A DNA stretch of 54,066 nt, taken from an uncultured Oscillospiraceae bacterium. Its GTDB lineage: Bacteria; Bacillota; Clostridia; Oscillospirales; Oscillospiraceae. The notes beneath the pieces are model-generated. The model saw only the letters and a program-made list of their open reading frames with translations, was not told the origin of the DNA and searched no databases. A program made the position numbers and the translations under genes. The stretch is from NCBI GenBank assembly GCA_910578505.1, contig CAJTPV010000021.1:1-54066 (forward strand), given 5' to 3'. Positions 25,833-34,619 of this stretch are shown here, in pieces. The number at the start of each line of letters is the position of its first letter. Position 1 is the stretch's first letter.

Positions 25833-26561
25833 ATGTTGCTGACGGAGTATTTGAACAGTCAATTTTCCCTGTGGCAGAATCTGGAGTTTATTTTGCGCAT
25901 TACGGTGGCCTGTGTCTGCGGGGCCTTCATCGGCTTTGAGCGCAGCAAGCGGTACAAGGAGGCGGGCATCCGCACCCATATCATTGTCTGCTTTGCGGCG
26001 GCGCTGATGATGATCGTGTCCAAATATGGCTTCGCGGACCTAACGTCGGCGAAGGGGGTCGTGTTCAACGGCACCCGGGGGGCGGACCCGGCCCGTGTCG
26101 CCGCCCAGGTGGTCAGCGGCATCAGCTTTTTAGGCGCGGGGGTCATCTTCAAGCACGGCGGCTCCATCCGGGGGCTGACCACGGCGGCGGGACTGTGGGG
26201 CACGGCGGGGATCGGCCTGGCCATCGGCGCGGGGTTCTATGGCCTGGGCATCTTTTCCACCGTGCTGATGCTGGCGCTGCAGATCCTGATGCACCGGTTT
26301 ATGGTCCATGCGGACTCCCTGGTCAGCGGGCAGCTGGTGTTTACCGTGCGGGCCGGGGAGGGCTTTGTGGAGGACTGCCGGGCCTTTTTCAAAGAGAAGG
26401 GCGTACAGGCCGCGGACAGCAAGATTACCTACCATGAGGACGGCTTTGTCACCTATGAGATGTTCGTCCGCCTGCCCCGGACGCTGGCGCTGAGCGATTT
26501 GGACTCGTTTTTGAAGACCCGCGGGGAGCTGCGCTGTATCGGGTACACAGCCCTGGTGTGA
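25833..26561 (+). CDS. MgtC/SapB-family membrane protein
   Basis: 242 residues. The N-terminal 140 residues hold about four to five membrane segments with the MgtC hallmarks GAFIGFERSKRYKEAGIRTH, SGISFLGAGVIFK and IRGLTTAAGLWGTAGIG. The C-terminal cytoplasmic domain of about 80 residues is ACT-like, as in full-length MgtC proteins. The family is tied to growth in low Mg2+ and, in pathogens, to control of F-type ATP synthase; it is not itself proven to be a Mg transporter. It is monocistronic, with its own promoter and a terminator at 26567-26597. Confidence 0.92.
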   Translation: MLLTEYLNSQFSLWQNLEFILRITVACVCGAFIGFERSKRYKEAGIRTHIIVCFAAALMMIVSKYGFADLTSAKGVVFNGTRGADPARVAAQVVSGISFLGAGVIFKHGGSIRGLTTAAGLWGTAGIGLAIGAGFYGLGIFSTVLMLALQILMHRFMVHADSLVSGQLVFTVRAGEGFVEDCRAFFKEKGVQAADSKITYHEDGFVTYEMFVRLPRTLALSDLDSFLKTRGELRCIGYTALV

Positions 26562-26566
26562 GCGGC

Positions 26567-26597
26567 ATGCCGCAAATTGGCGGCATATGGTTTTTTC
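26567..26597 (+). terminator. Terminator after the mgtC-like gene
   Basis: ATGCCGC (26567-26573) pairs with GCGGCAT (26580-26586), followed by a run of six T. Confidence 0.75.
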
Positions 26598-26673
26598 TGC
26601 TGCTCCTCATGAAAAAGATTGGCGCACAAAACGCTGTACATACGTCCGCGGTAGAAAATTTCCATAATTCTGC

Positions 26674-26702
26674 ATGACAAACAGGCGGAAAATGTGTATA
26701 AT
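26674..26702 (+). promoter_or_regulatory. Promoter of the M20 / LD-carboxypeptidase operon
   Basis: ATGACA (26674-26679), 17-bp spacer, TATAAT (26697-26702). Confidence 0.65.
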
Positions 26703-26733
26703 GGCGCAAGCATGATAAGAAGGAGCGTTTCCC

Positions 26734-27933
26734 ATGACTGAAAACATCAAAGCGGAGGCCCTGGCCCTGGCCCCCGCGCTGGAAGAAATTTTTTATGCCC
26801 TGCACCAGCGCCCGGAGCTGGGCAACCATGAGCACCAGACCGCCGCCCTCATCCGCCGGCGGCTGGACGCTTTGGGCATCCCCTACACCCCCCTGCTGGA
26901 CACGGCCACAGCCGCCGTCATTCGGGGCTGCCAGCCCGGCAGGACCATCGGCTTCCGGGCGGATATCGACGCCCTGCCCATCGCGGAGGAGACCGGTCTG
27001 CCCTACGCCTCCCGGACCTGCGGCGTCATGCACGCCTGCGGCCACGACTTCCACACCGCCTCCCTTCTGGGCGCGGCGGAGCTGCTGCAGCGGCACAGGG
27101 AGGATTTTGCCGGCACAGTCAAGCTGTTTTTCCAGCCCGACGAGGAGGGGGACGGCGGCGCGGCCAGGATGATTGCCGCCGGGTGCATGGAGGGCCCTGC
27201 CGTTGACGCCATGCTCTGCTGCCATGTGGAGAGCGGCATCCCCACCGGGACGCTCTCCGTCCGCAGCGGCCCCATCTGCGCGGCCTCCAACCCCTTCGCC
27301 GTCACCATCCGGGGCCGGGGCTCCCACGGAGCCAAGCCCCATCTGGGCAGCGACGTCATCGTGGCCGGCGCCCAGCTGGTCACCGCCCTGCAGACCATCT
27401 CCAGCCGCCGCACCTCCCCCACAGAGCCGGTGGTGGTGACGGTGGGCAGCTTCCACAGCGGCACCGCCGGGAACATCCTGCCGGAGGAGGCAAAACTCAC
27501 CGGCATCCTCCGTACCATGGGCGGCCAGGCACGGGAGCGGGTAAAGGAGGATTTCCGGACCATTACGGCGGGGATCGCCGCGGCCATGGGGGTGGAGGCG
27601 GAGATAGAGATTTTTGAGAGCTATCCCGGCTGCCGCAACGACCCGGCTATGACGGACCTGCTGCGCCGGGCGGCGGCGAAGGTGCTGGGCGGAGAGAATG
27701 TGCTGGAGCTGGCAGACCCCTCCCTGGGGACCGACGACTTCGGCTATTTCAGCGGCGCCGCGCCGGGGTGTTACTACTACATCGGTGTCGGAAACGCGGC
27801 GAAAAACTTTACCTGTCCCAACCACAACCCCCGTTTCGCCGCTGACCCCGACGCCCTGCCCCTGTCTGCGGCGGTGGAGGCCCAGGCCGCGCTGGACTTC
27901 TTGGCGGACGGCGGGAGGAGGGCGGCCAGATGA
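26734..27933 (+). CDS. M20-family amidohydrolase (N-acyl amino acid hydrolase type)
   Basis: 399 residues with AAGGAGCG upstream. Metal-binding and catalytic motifs of the M20D subfamily are present: GFRADIDALPI, GVMHACGHDFHTA, FQPDEEGDGGA, and a dimerisation domain with GRGSHGAKPH. The C-terminal His in FTCPNHNPRF is also in place. Members hydrolyse N-acetyl or N-acyl amino acids, amino acid conjugates (hippurate, IAA-amino acids) or succinyl-diaminopimelate-like compounds. The stop overlaps the start of the LD-carboxypeptidase gene (ATGA), so the pair may process peptidoglycan-derived or peptide substrates together. No signal peptide, so cytoplasmic. Confidence 0.92.
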   Translation: MTENIKAEALALAPALEEIFYALHQRPELGNHEHQTAALIRRRLDALGIPYTPLLDTATAAVIRGCQPGRTIGFRADIDALPIAEETGLPYASRTCGVMHACGHDFHTASLLGAAELLQRHREDFAGTVKLFFQPDEEGDGGAARMIAAGCMEGPAVDAMLCCHVESGIPTGTLSVRSGPICAASNPFAVTIRGRGSHGAKPHLGSDVIVAGAQLVTALQTISSRRTSPTEPVVVTVGSFHSGTAGNILPEEAKLTGILRTMGGQARERVKEDFRTITAGIAAAMGVEAEIEIFESYPGCRNDPAMTDLLRRAAAKVLGGENVLELADPSLGTDDFGYFSGAAPGCYYYIGVGNAAKNFTCPNHNPRFAADPDALPLSAAVEAQAALDFLADGGRRAAR

Positions 27934-28853
27934 TCTGTCCTTCCCCGCCCCGGCCTGGGGACCTGATTGCGCTGGTGTGTCCGTCGTCTCCGCTGTCGGA
28001 GAGGGAAAACATGCAGGAGATCCAAAACGCGGTGATGTCGCTGGGGTTCCGGGTGTGTTTGGGGGAATCCTGCCGCTGCGAAACAGACTGCGGCTATGCC
28101 GCCGCGCCGGCATCCGTCAAGGCGCAGGATATCAACAGGGCCTTTGCCGACCCGGAGGTCAAGGCGGTTTGGTGCGTCCGGGGCGGCAGTACGGCATGGC
28201 AGGTCCTGCCGCTGCTGGACTATACGCTGATTGCCGGCCATCCCAAGCCCCTTATTGGCTTCAGCGACGTGACCACTCTCCATCTGGCCCTGGGCCAGCG
28301 GTGCGGCCTGGTCACCTATCACGGCCCTACTGCCAACCGGGTCCTGAGCTGGGGAGAGACAGACGGTTTTTCCTGGCGCAGCCTGCAGAGGGCGCTGTCT
28401 CTGGAGAGCGGGCTGACGATAGAGAATCCGCCGGGGGAACCCATACGGATTCTCCGTCCGGGCCGGGCCTCCGGGGTGCTGACCGGCGGGAATCTGTCCC
28501 TGGTGACCGCCTCTGTGGGTACACCCTGGCAGATCAACGCCAAAGGCCGCATCCTCTGCCTGGAGGACGTGGGGGAGGCGGTCTATTCTTTGGACCGGAT
28601 GCTCAGCCAGCTTCGGTATGCCGGGATTCTGGAGGACGCGGCGGGGCTGGTATTCGGCCCATTCTCCAACTGCCGCAACGCCTACCGGGAGTCCTACGGC
28701 CCTGAGGAGCTGCTGCGGGACTTTTTTGCTGGGTGGCGGAAGCCGGTGCTGTACAATGTCCGCTCCGCCCACTGCTCGCCTATGGTGACGCTGCCCCTGG
28801 GGGCGATGTGTACTGTGGACGGAGATAAGGGAACCATAACGATTGCCAGATAA
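27930..28853 (+). CDS. S66-family LD-carboxypeptidase (LdcA/MccF-like)
   Basis: 307 residues. It starts MICPSPPRPGDLIALVCPSSP, with the family N-terminal pattern of a strand followed by a PSSP turn. The nucleophile elbow IGFSDVT places the catalytic Ser at residue 112; Glu in CLEDVGE and His in RSAHCSPM complete the expected Ser-Glu-His triad. LD-carboxypeptidases remove the terminal D-Ala from tetrapeptides during murein recycling; MccF relatives cleave microcin-C-type conjugates. Which role applies cannot be decided here, but coupling with an M20 amidohydrolase favours peptide or murein catabolism. It lies in the cytoplasm. Confidence 0.92.
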   Translation: MICPSPPRPGDLIALVCPSSPLSERENMQEIQNAVMSLGFRVCLGESCRCETDCGYAAAPASVKAQDINRAFADPEVKAVWCVRGGSTAWQVLPLLDYTLIAGHPKPLIGFSDVTTLHLALGQRCGLVTYHGPTANRVLSWGETDGFSWRSLQRALSLESGLTIENPPGEPIRILRPGRASGVLTGGNLSLVTASVGTPWQINAKGRILCLEDVGEAVYSLDRMLSQLRYAGILEDAAGLVFGPFSNCRNAYRESYGPEELLRDFFAGWRKPVLYNVRSAHCSPMVTLPLGAMCTVDGDKGTITIAR

Positions 28854-28855
28854 AC

Positions 28856-28888
28856 CAGGGCCGCTCCACACTGGATGGAGCGGCCCTG
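28856..28888 (+). terminator. Hairpin after the LD-carboxypeptidase gene
   Basis: CAGGGCCGCTCCA (28856-28868) pairs perfectly with TGGAGCGGCCCTG (28876-28888), starting 3 nt after the stop. No T-run follows, so it is a terminator-like stem with modest support. Confidence 0.6.
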
Positions 28889-28935
28889 AAAATGCTGTAT
28901 GATAGATGCAGAGCAAGCGTCGGCGGATCTGCCGT

Positions 28936-29114
28936 GACGGGCTGTTTGCCGCCTGCGGCGGGCAAATGCGCGGAAAGGCCGCGCCAATTGGGTGCAGATG
29001 GTTGGTTTTGCGGCGCGGCCTTTTTGGGGGATTTCGTGCCCTGCGGGGCACGACCAGGGGCTTTGCCCCTGGACTCCACGGCCTTTGTAAAGGCCGGCGA
29101 AACTTTTATTGTGC
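28936..29114 (+). repeat. Structured dispersed repeat, copy C
   Basis: Same orientation as copy B. It starts GACGGGCTGTTTGCCGCC, has the GGCCGCGCC/GGCGCGGCC arms, GTGCCC/GGGCAC, CCAGGGGC/GCCCCTGG and GGCCTTT/AAAGGCC, and ends GGCGAAACTTTTATTG. Read on the minus strand it begins about 10 nt after the serA stop, in the same relation as copy A has to whiA. Confidence 0.88.
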
Positions 29115-29123
29115 TCCGCTTTG

Positions 29124-30035
29124 TTATTTACTGAAATTCTCAATAATATCCACGATCTCCATGCCGATCCGCTGCTGGGCCTCCTTGGTGGCCGCGCCGA
29201 TATGGGGGGTGCAGGAGACGTTGGGGTGGTTGTACAGCGCCTTGTTGCTGGCGGGCTCGTCGGCGTAGACGTCCAGGCCGGCGGCGCGGACCTTGCCGGA
29301 ATTCAGGGCCTCCAGCAGGTCGTACTCGTTGACGTTGTCGCCCCGGCTGGTGTTGATGAACACCACGCCGTCCTTCATCTTGTCAATGTTCTCCTTGCAG
29401 ATCAGCTTCACGCCGTTGAGGGACGGGGTGTGCAGGGAGATGAAATCGGACTTGGCCAGCAGCTCGTCCAGCTCCACGTACTTCATGCCCATCTGCTCCT
29501 CAATGCCGGGCACATGGAAGATGTCCTGCGCAATCACCTCCATGCCGATGCCCTTGGCCATGCGGCCCAGGGACTGGCCGATGCGGCCAAAGCCGATGAT
29601 GCCCAGGGTCTTGCCGCCCAGCTCGATGCCCTTGCCGTAGGCCTTCTTCTCCCACTTGTCCTGCCGCATGGTGTGGCCGGCCACAGAGATGAACCGGGCG
29701 CAGGAGAACATGTGGCCCATGGCCAGCTCCGCCACGGAGTTGGAGGAGGCCCGGGGGGTGTTCTTCACGGTGATGCCGGCGTCCTCGGCGTACTTCACGT
29801 CGATGTTGTCCACGCCCACGCCGCCGCGGATGATCAGCTTCAGCTGGCCGCCCTTGGCCTCGTCGATGTGGTTGGAGCGAACCTTGGTGGCGCTGCGCAC
29901 CACCACCGCGTCAAAATCCCGCAGGGCCGCGCCCAGCTCCTCCGGCTTGTAGAACCGCTCCACCACCTCGTGGCCGTTCTTCTTCAGCTGCTCCAGGGCG
30001 GTCTTGTCCATTCCGTCTGTTACAAGGATTTTCAT
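29124..30035 (-). CDS. serA: D-3-phosphoglycerate dehydrogenase
   Basis: 303 residues from the internal ATG at 30035, with GGAGAAG upstream; a longer frame starting inside serC is rejected. The 2-hydroxyacid dehydrogenase fold has the NAD motif GIIGFGRIGQSLG. The substrate Arg lies in LIIRGGVGVDN, INTSRGDNVNEYDL follows, and the catalytic His is in CTPHIGAATKEAQ. It is the short form without the C-terminal ACT domain, so L-serine feedback through ACT is not expected. It catalyses the first step of serine synthesis from 3-phosphoglycerate and follows serC by 28 nt. Confidence 0.94.
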   Translation of the reverse strand: MKILVTDGMDKTALEQLKKNGHEVVERFYKPEELGAALRDFDAVVVRSATKVRSNHIDEAKGGQLKLIIRGGVGVDNIDVKYAEDAGITVKNTPRASSNSVAELAMGHMFSCARFISVAGHTMRQDKWEKKAYGKGIELGGKTLGIIGFGRIGQSLGRMAKGIGMEVIAQDIFHVPGIEEQMGMKYVELDELLAKSDFISLHTPSLNGVKLICKENIDKMKDGVVFINTSRGDNVNEYDLLEALNSGKVRAAGLDVYADEPASNKALYNHPNVSCTPHIGAATKEAQQRIGMEIVDIIENFSK

Positions 30036-30063
30036 AGTTGTATCTTCTCCCATCAATAATAAT

Positions 30064-31158
30064 TTAAGAGTTTTCGGCCTCAAACTTCTTCAGGAACTCC
30101 ACCAGGGCCTCCACGCCCTCCTTGGGCATGGCGTTGTACACGCTGGCCCGCAGCCCGCCCACGCTCTTGTGGCCCTTCAGGTTGTCGTATCCGGCGGCCT
30201 TGGTGGCGGCAACCACCTTGGCGTCCAGGTCCTTGTCGCCGGTGACAAAGGGGATGTTCATCAGGGAGCGGGAGTCCTTCTCCACCGTGCCCTTGAACAT
30301 CTTCGAGCTGTCCAGGAAGTCGTACATGACCTGGGCCTTGTCGATGTTCATCTTCTCCATGGCCTCCAGCCCGCCGATGCTCTTGAGGTACTTGAACACC
30401 TTGCCGCAGCAGTAGATGGCCCAGCAGTTGGGGGTGTTGTACATGGAGCCGTTGTCCGCGTGGGTCTTATAGCTCATATAGAGGGGCGTCTTGGGATCCA
30501 GCTCCGCGTCGTCCCGGATCAGGTCCTCCCGGATGATGACCACCACCATGCCCGCAGGGCCCACGTTCTTCTGCACGCCGGCGTAAATGAGGCCGTAGTC
30601 AGACACGTTGCAGGGCTTGGAGAGGAACATGGAGCTCTGGTCGCTGACCAGCACATGGCCCTTGGTGTTGGGCAGCTTGGCCCAGGTCACGCCGTGGATG
30701 GTCTCGTTCTCGCAGATATACACGTAGTCCGCGTTGTCCGGGATGTCCAGATCGTCGCAGTTGGGGACATAGCTGTAGTTCTTGTCCTTGCTGGAGGCCA
30801 CCACGCGGACGTCGCCGTACTTCTTTGCCTCCGCGATGGCCTTCTTGGACCACGCGCCGGTCTCCACATAGCAGGCCACCCCGTTTTTCATCAGGTTCAT
30901 GGGGATCATGGCAAACTGCAATGTCGCGCCGCCCTGGATAAAGAGGACCTTATAGTTGTCGGGAATGCCCATCAGGTCCCGCAGATCCTGCTCCGCCTCA
31001 TCGATGATCTTCTGATACACAGGGGAGCGGTGGCTCATCTCCATCACACACATGCCGGACCCCTTGTAGTTCATCATCTCATCCCGGATCTCCTCCAGAA
31101 CCGGCTCCGGCATGGTGGCCGGACCTGCGGAAAAGTTATAAATGCGGTCGTACTTCAT
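30064..31158 (-). CDS. serC: Phosphoserine aminotransferase
   Basis: 364 residues, the usual SerC length. It starts MKYDRIYNFSAGPATMPEPVL. The PLP lysine is in AGVQKNVGPAGM; MSHRSPVY and FIQGGATLQFAMIPMNL are family-specific. It transaminates 3-phosphohydroxypyruvate with glutamate to phosphoserine. GGAGG lies just upstream of the ATG. The serC-serA order forms a biosynthetic operon with its own promoter (31213-31241). Its leader contains a short hairpin (GGAGAAA/TTTCTCC at 31189-31205). No serB is present in the window. Confidence 0.97.
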   Translation of the reverse strand: MKYDRIYNFSAGPATMPEPVLEEIRDEMMNYKGSGMCVMEMSHRSPVYQKIIDEAEQDLRDLMGIPDNYKVLFIQGGATLQFAMIPMNLMKNGVACYVETGAWSKKAIAEAKKYGDVRVVASSKDKNYSYVPNCDDLDIPDNADYVYICENETIHGVTWAKLPNTKGHVLVSDQSSMFLSKPCNVSDYGLIYAGVQKNVGPAGMVVVIIREDLIRDDAELDPKTPLYMSYKTHADNGSMYNTPNCWAIYCCGKVFKYLKSIGGLEAMEKMNIDKAQVMYDFLDSSKMFKGTVEKDSRSLMNIPFVTGDKDLDAKVVAATKAAGYDNLKGHKSVGGLRASVYNAMPKEGVEALVEFLKKFEAENS

Positions 31159-31212
31159 CGTTTTTTCCTCCTAAGATTTTCCGCCGGAGAAAGCATTTCT
31201 CCAAACACCATC

Positions 31213-31241
31213 AGTATAGTACATTTCCCCAAAAGAATCAA
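31213..31241 (-). promoter_or_regulatory. Promoter of serC-serA
   Basis: Minus strand TTGATT, 17-bp spacer, TATACT. Confidence 0.7.
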
Positions 31242-31362
31242 CAGCTAAATCAAATATTTGCCAACAGTGACACAAAACACGGGATAGTCCCTGCATTCTT
31301 TCGCTTCATACCTGCCCGGTGTTGAGGCAGCCGGCCCGGTCTGTTCTGCAGGCTGTTTCAGG

Positions 31363-31380
31363 CCGGCACGCAAATGCCGG
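31363..31380 (-). terminator. Hairpin after ABC exporter 2 permease
   Basis: CCGGCA and TGCCGG with a 6-nt loop immediately after the permease stop on the minus strand; no T-run. The rest of 31242-31362 shows nothing else recognisable. Confidence 0.4.
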
Positions 31381-33924
31381 TCATTCAACGACCCGCATCC
31401 GCTCTGTCAGGCTGTCCCGGCGGACCCAGCCAAGCGCCAGCTGCGGCGCTGCCAATGCCAGTATGGCCAGCGCGGGTATGCTGCACCACAGCGGCGTCAA
31501 TGTATACCGGTAGGTCATGCACCAGGTATTCATTCCGGCAAATACCACAGGCAGCCCAAACCATGTGAGGAGGAACGTCCCCAGCGACACCACAGACAGC
31601 AGGATCGCGCCGTACAGGGCGGATTCCAGCGCCAGCAGTCTGCGCAGCTGGTCCACCGTCATGCCCAGGCTCTCATAGATGGCAAACTCCTTTTTTCGGG
31701 TCACGATCTTGGTGACCATGGCATTGACGACATTCAGCAAGCCGATCAGCAGAAGGACGCCGCCAATCAGCAGGTCCACAACGACCGCATTGAGCCGGGC
31801 GTTTTCAAAATTCTCCTGGTAGTCACTGCGGGACTTAACGGCGATGCCGCTGTTGACCCCCTGCTCGTATCCGGACAGGAAGGTTTCAAAGGTCTCCTGC
31901 CGGCTGTGGTCGATGTCCACGGCGAGCTGCCGGTAGGCCTGACCTGGAAACAGCCGGTCAAAGGCTTCCGTTGGCAGGCAGTACAGCAGGCGGAAGGCCG
32001 CCTGGGGGCTGTTGCCGCCGCTGATGACCGTTTCGTCCGCAACGACAGCCGCCATTACCGTAAAGGTCTGTCCGGCCAGCTCCACCTCCGCGCCGGCCGG
32101 CAGGCTGCAGAGCTCCGATGTGTAGGAGCCGCCGGTCAGCACATATCCGCCCTGCGCAAATTGCTCAGCGTCGAAGCTGCCGTCGATCAGGGGATACGAC
32201 TGGGTGAAATATGTCCAAAAGGCGCTGTCCGCGCCCAGTACAAGCGCCGTGTACTCCCCCGTGTTCTCAAAGGCCTCCAGTCCCCTGCTCCATTCCGGCT
32301 GGAAGTTCATCAGCTCCCGGCGCGGCACGCCGCTCTCCGGGTCGATGCCGTTATAAAAGTCCAGCAGGAGCTGCCGCAGCTCCGGTGAGGCCGTCAGCGT
32401 CAGCTCGTGGCTTTTCAGACCGCTGACGGAGAGGACCTCCGGGCGTCCCGCCAGCGCCGACACCATCTCTTGGGTGATGTTTTGGTTTTTCTCGTTATAC
32501 CGCTGAGAAGTAATACAGGCGGAGCCATCCGCGATTGTGTAGTCCCAGGGTGAGACAGCCGACAGGTACATCTCTTCGCTGTAGCTGGAGTAGATCGTCC
32601 AGCTGCCGCACAGAATGACCAGCGCGATCAAAAGGGACGCCGCGGACAAAACCGCATGGCCTGTGTTCCGCCGCAGGGAGCGAAGCGCCAGCAGCGCCAG
32701 GGTGGCCTGGCCCTGTCCGGCCTCCCGCCTCCCTCCGCGGCGTAAGCTGTCCTCATCCAGCAGCTTCCGGGGCGTGCGCCGGGCAAGCCCGCCCATGGGC
32801 GGCAGATAGGCCAGCAGCACGGTTGCCCAGCTGCATCCGGCGGCCAGCAGCAGCGGCGGCCAGTCCATCAGATAGCTGGCGGGGTGATGGGCAAATCCCG
32901 TAATGATGCGCGGGACAAACAGATAGTAGCTGCCGCCGCCGAGCAGCAGTCCGGCCGGCAGGGCCGGCAGGGTCAGCAGAGAGGCCTGCCCAAGCAGGAT
33001 GTACCGGATCTGGCGCGGCGTCGTCCCCAGCATTTTCAGGCCGGCAAAGTATCGTCTTTCCCGCTCCCCGGTCACGTGCAGGATGCTGTAGACCATCAGA
33101 AATCCGCAGACAAGCACCAAAATGGCCAGGGAGTAGAATGGTCTGGCCTTGCTGTTGGCGGCGTCCATACGGGCGTCAAGACAGCCCAGATTGACGGTAA
33201 AGCCCGGCCCGGAGATCCCCTGCTCCGCCAGAAGCGCCTGCGCCTGTGCCGCAAGGTCATCCGGCCAGTACAGGTTCACGCCCAGCGATACGTTGGCTGC
33301 CGTGTCCTCGCGATAGCCGGGCAGAAGCGCGGCGGCCCGTTCCGGCGTGATCCAGGCGCAGGCCTCGGTGAAATTGGTGGGGCTCTGCCACCAGCCGCTG
33401 AGGATAAAGTCCGCGTCATGCACCCGGCCCGCCGGGTCCGTCCACTGGAGGGTGAACGCATATCCCAGCTGGTGCGGGAGCCCCAGCGAGTCCATGGTAA
33501 AGGCGTCCAGGGCGATCTCCGCCGGGTCCTCCGGCATCCGGCCATCGGTGGGCAGGGACAGCACCGTCTCCGCATAGTCCCAATCCGTCACCGCCAGCTT
33601 TACCGAGCGGGAGCCGATCATCTCATCGGACAGTGTGCCGATGGTGCTGAGCCAGACCGCGCTTTTTACGCTGGATGCCCCGGCCACGGCCTGGGCTTGG
33701 CGGCTGGTCATGCCGGTGAACAGAATGTGATTGGTGGAACCGTAGGCGTACTGGTACGAGAGCAGATAGGCCCCCTCGATGGAACTGCCCAGCAGAAAGA
33801 CAAAGGCATACATGGCGGTCATCAGGGAAACCGCAATCCCCAGCAGAAGACTTTTTCTGCTGTGAAATTTCAGGTCCCGCCGGATCAGGAGGCGGCAGGC
33901 CGCCAGATTGTTATTTTCCAGCAT
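31381..33924 (-). CDS. FtsX-family ABC transporter permease (exporter 2)
   Basis: 847 residues. An N-terminal helix (LLLGIAVSLMTAMYAFVFLL, about 26-45) is followed by an extracytoplasmic domain. A helical group lies at about 270-390, then a second extracytoplasmic domain and a C-terminal group of three helices with VTRKKEFAIYESLGMTVDQL. It has the same architecture as the permease at 19848-22388, so the two are probably old paralogues. It is the last gene of the RR-HK-ATPase-permease operon, an arrangement typical of BceAB/VanRS-like modules that sense and resist cell-envelope attack. The substrate is not readable from the sequence. Confidence 0.88.
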   Translation of the reverse strand: MLENNNLAACRLLIRRDLKFHSRKSLLLGIAVSLMTAMYAFVFLLGSSIEGAYLLSYQYAYGSTNHILFTGMTSRQAQAVAGASSVKSAVWLSTIGTLSDEMIGSRSVKLAVTDWDYAETVLSLPTDGRMPEDPAEIALDAFTMDSLGLPHQLGYAFTLQWTDPAGRVHDADFILSGWWQSPTNFTEACAWITPERAAALLPGYREDTAANVSLGVNLYWPDDLAAQAQALLAEQGISGPGFTVNLGCLDARMDAANSKARPFYSLAILVLVCGFLMVYSILHVTGERERRYFAGLKMLGTTPRQIRYILLGQASLLTLPALPAGLLLGGGSYYLFVPRIITGFAHHPASYLMDWPPLLLAAGCSWATVLLAYLPPMGGLARRTPRKLLDEDSLRRGGRREAGQGQATLALLALRSLRRNTGHAVLSAASLLIALVILCGSWTIYSSYSEEMYLSAVSPWDYTIADGSACITSQRYNEKNQNITQEMVSALAGRPEVLSVSGLKSHELTLTASPELRQLLLDFYNGIDPESGVPRRELMNFQPEWSRGLEAFENTGEYTALVLGADSAFWTYFTQSYPLIDGSFDAEQFAQGGYVLTGGSYTSELCSLPAGAEVELAGQTFTVMAAVVADETVISGGNSPQAAFRLLYCLPTEAFDRLFPGQAYRQLAVDIDHSRQETFETFLSGYEQGVNSGIAVKSRSDYQENFENARLNAVVVDLLIGGVLLLIGLLNVVNAMVTKIVTRKKEFAIYESLGMTVDQLRRLLALESALYGAILLSVVSLGTFLLTWFGLPVVFAGMNTWCMTYRYTLTPLWCSIPALAILALAAPQLALGWVRRDSLTERMRVVE

Positions 33925-33929
33925 GGCCC

Positions 33930-34595
33930 CTACTCCAGTATTCGTCCGTCTTCGATGCGCACCACCCGGTCGGCCATCTGGGCGATCTCCAGGTTATGTG
34001 TAATCATCACAAGCGTCTGGCGGTAGGTCTCCACCGACAGCTTTAAGAGGCCTAGCACATCCTGGCCGCTTCTCGTGTCCAGATTGCCGGTGGGCTCATC
34101 CGCCAGAATCATGGCCGGCTTCGCGATCAGCGCCCTGGCAATGGCCGTCCGCTGCTGTCCGCCGCCGGACAGCTCGTGGGGATAGGCCCCCAGACGTCCG
34201 TCCAGCCGCAGCAAATGAACGATTTCCCCGAAAAAGGCCGTATCCGGGGCGCATCCCGCCAGGCTGAGCGGAAACAGGATGTTTTCCTGAACGGTCAAAG
34301 TAGGGACAAGATGGAAGTTCTGGTACACCACGCCTACCTTGCTGCGGCGGAATACCGCCAGCTGCTTCTCTTTCAGCCCGGACAGACTGACGCCGTCCAC
34401 GATGACCTCTCCCGCGTCAGGGGTGTCCATCCCGCCGATCATATTCAGCAGGGTCGTTTTGCCGGAGCCGGAGGCGCCGATGATGGCCGTGAATTTGCCC
34501 TGCTCAATGGTGAGGTCAATGCCGTCCAAAGCCTTGACCTGATTTTCCCCTTTGCCGTAGTACTTCTTCAGGCCGCGTACCGTTACGATTTCCAT
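33930..34595 (-). CDS. ABC transporter ATP-binding protein (exporter 2)
   Basis: 221 residues. Walker A is GASGSGKT (40-47), Q-loop YQN near 91-93 and Walker B ILADE near 163-167. The switch His is in MITHNLEIAQMADR. The signature reads LSGGGQQR instead of the usual LSGGQQQR, a Gln-to-Gly change in the ABC signature that is uncommon. It belongs to the same class as the ATPase at 22415-23083 and is 5 nt from the permease start. It energises the permease next door. Confidence 0.93.
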   Translation of the reverse strand: MEIVTVRGLKKYYGKGENQVKALDGIDLTIEQGKFTAIIGASGSGKTTLLNMIGGMDTPDAGEVIVDGVSLSGLKEKQLAVFRRSKVGVVYQNFHLVPTLTVQENILFPLSLAGCAPDTAFFGEIVHLLRLDGRLGAYPHELSGGGQQRTAIARALIAKPAMILADEPTGNLDTRSGQDVLGLLKLSVETYRQTLVMITHNLEIAQMADRVVRIEDGRILE

Positions 34596-34619
34596 GGAGA
34601 GCTCCCCTCCTGTATTGTG

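Noticed and set aside
26562..26733. Magnesium riboswitch near the mgtC-like gene
   Set aside because: The space holds only a terminator and a promoter for the next gene, and the mgtC leader itself is too short.
31189..31205. Riboswitch or T-box in the serC leader
   Set aside because: Only a 7-bp hairpin is present; no T-box core or known aptamer sequence was seen.
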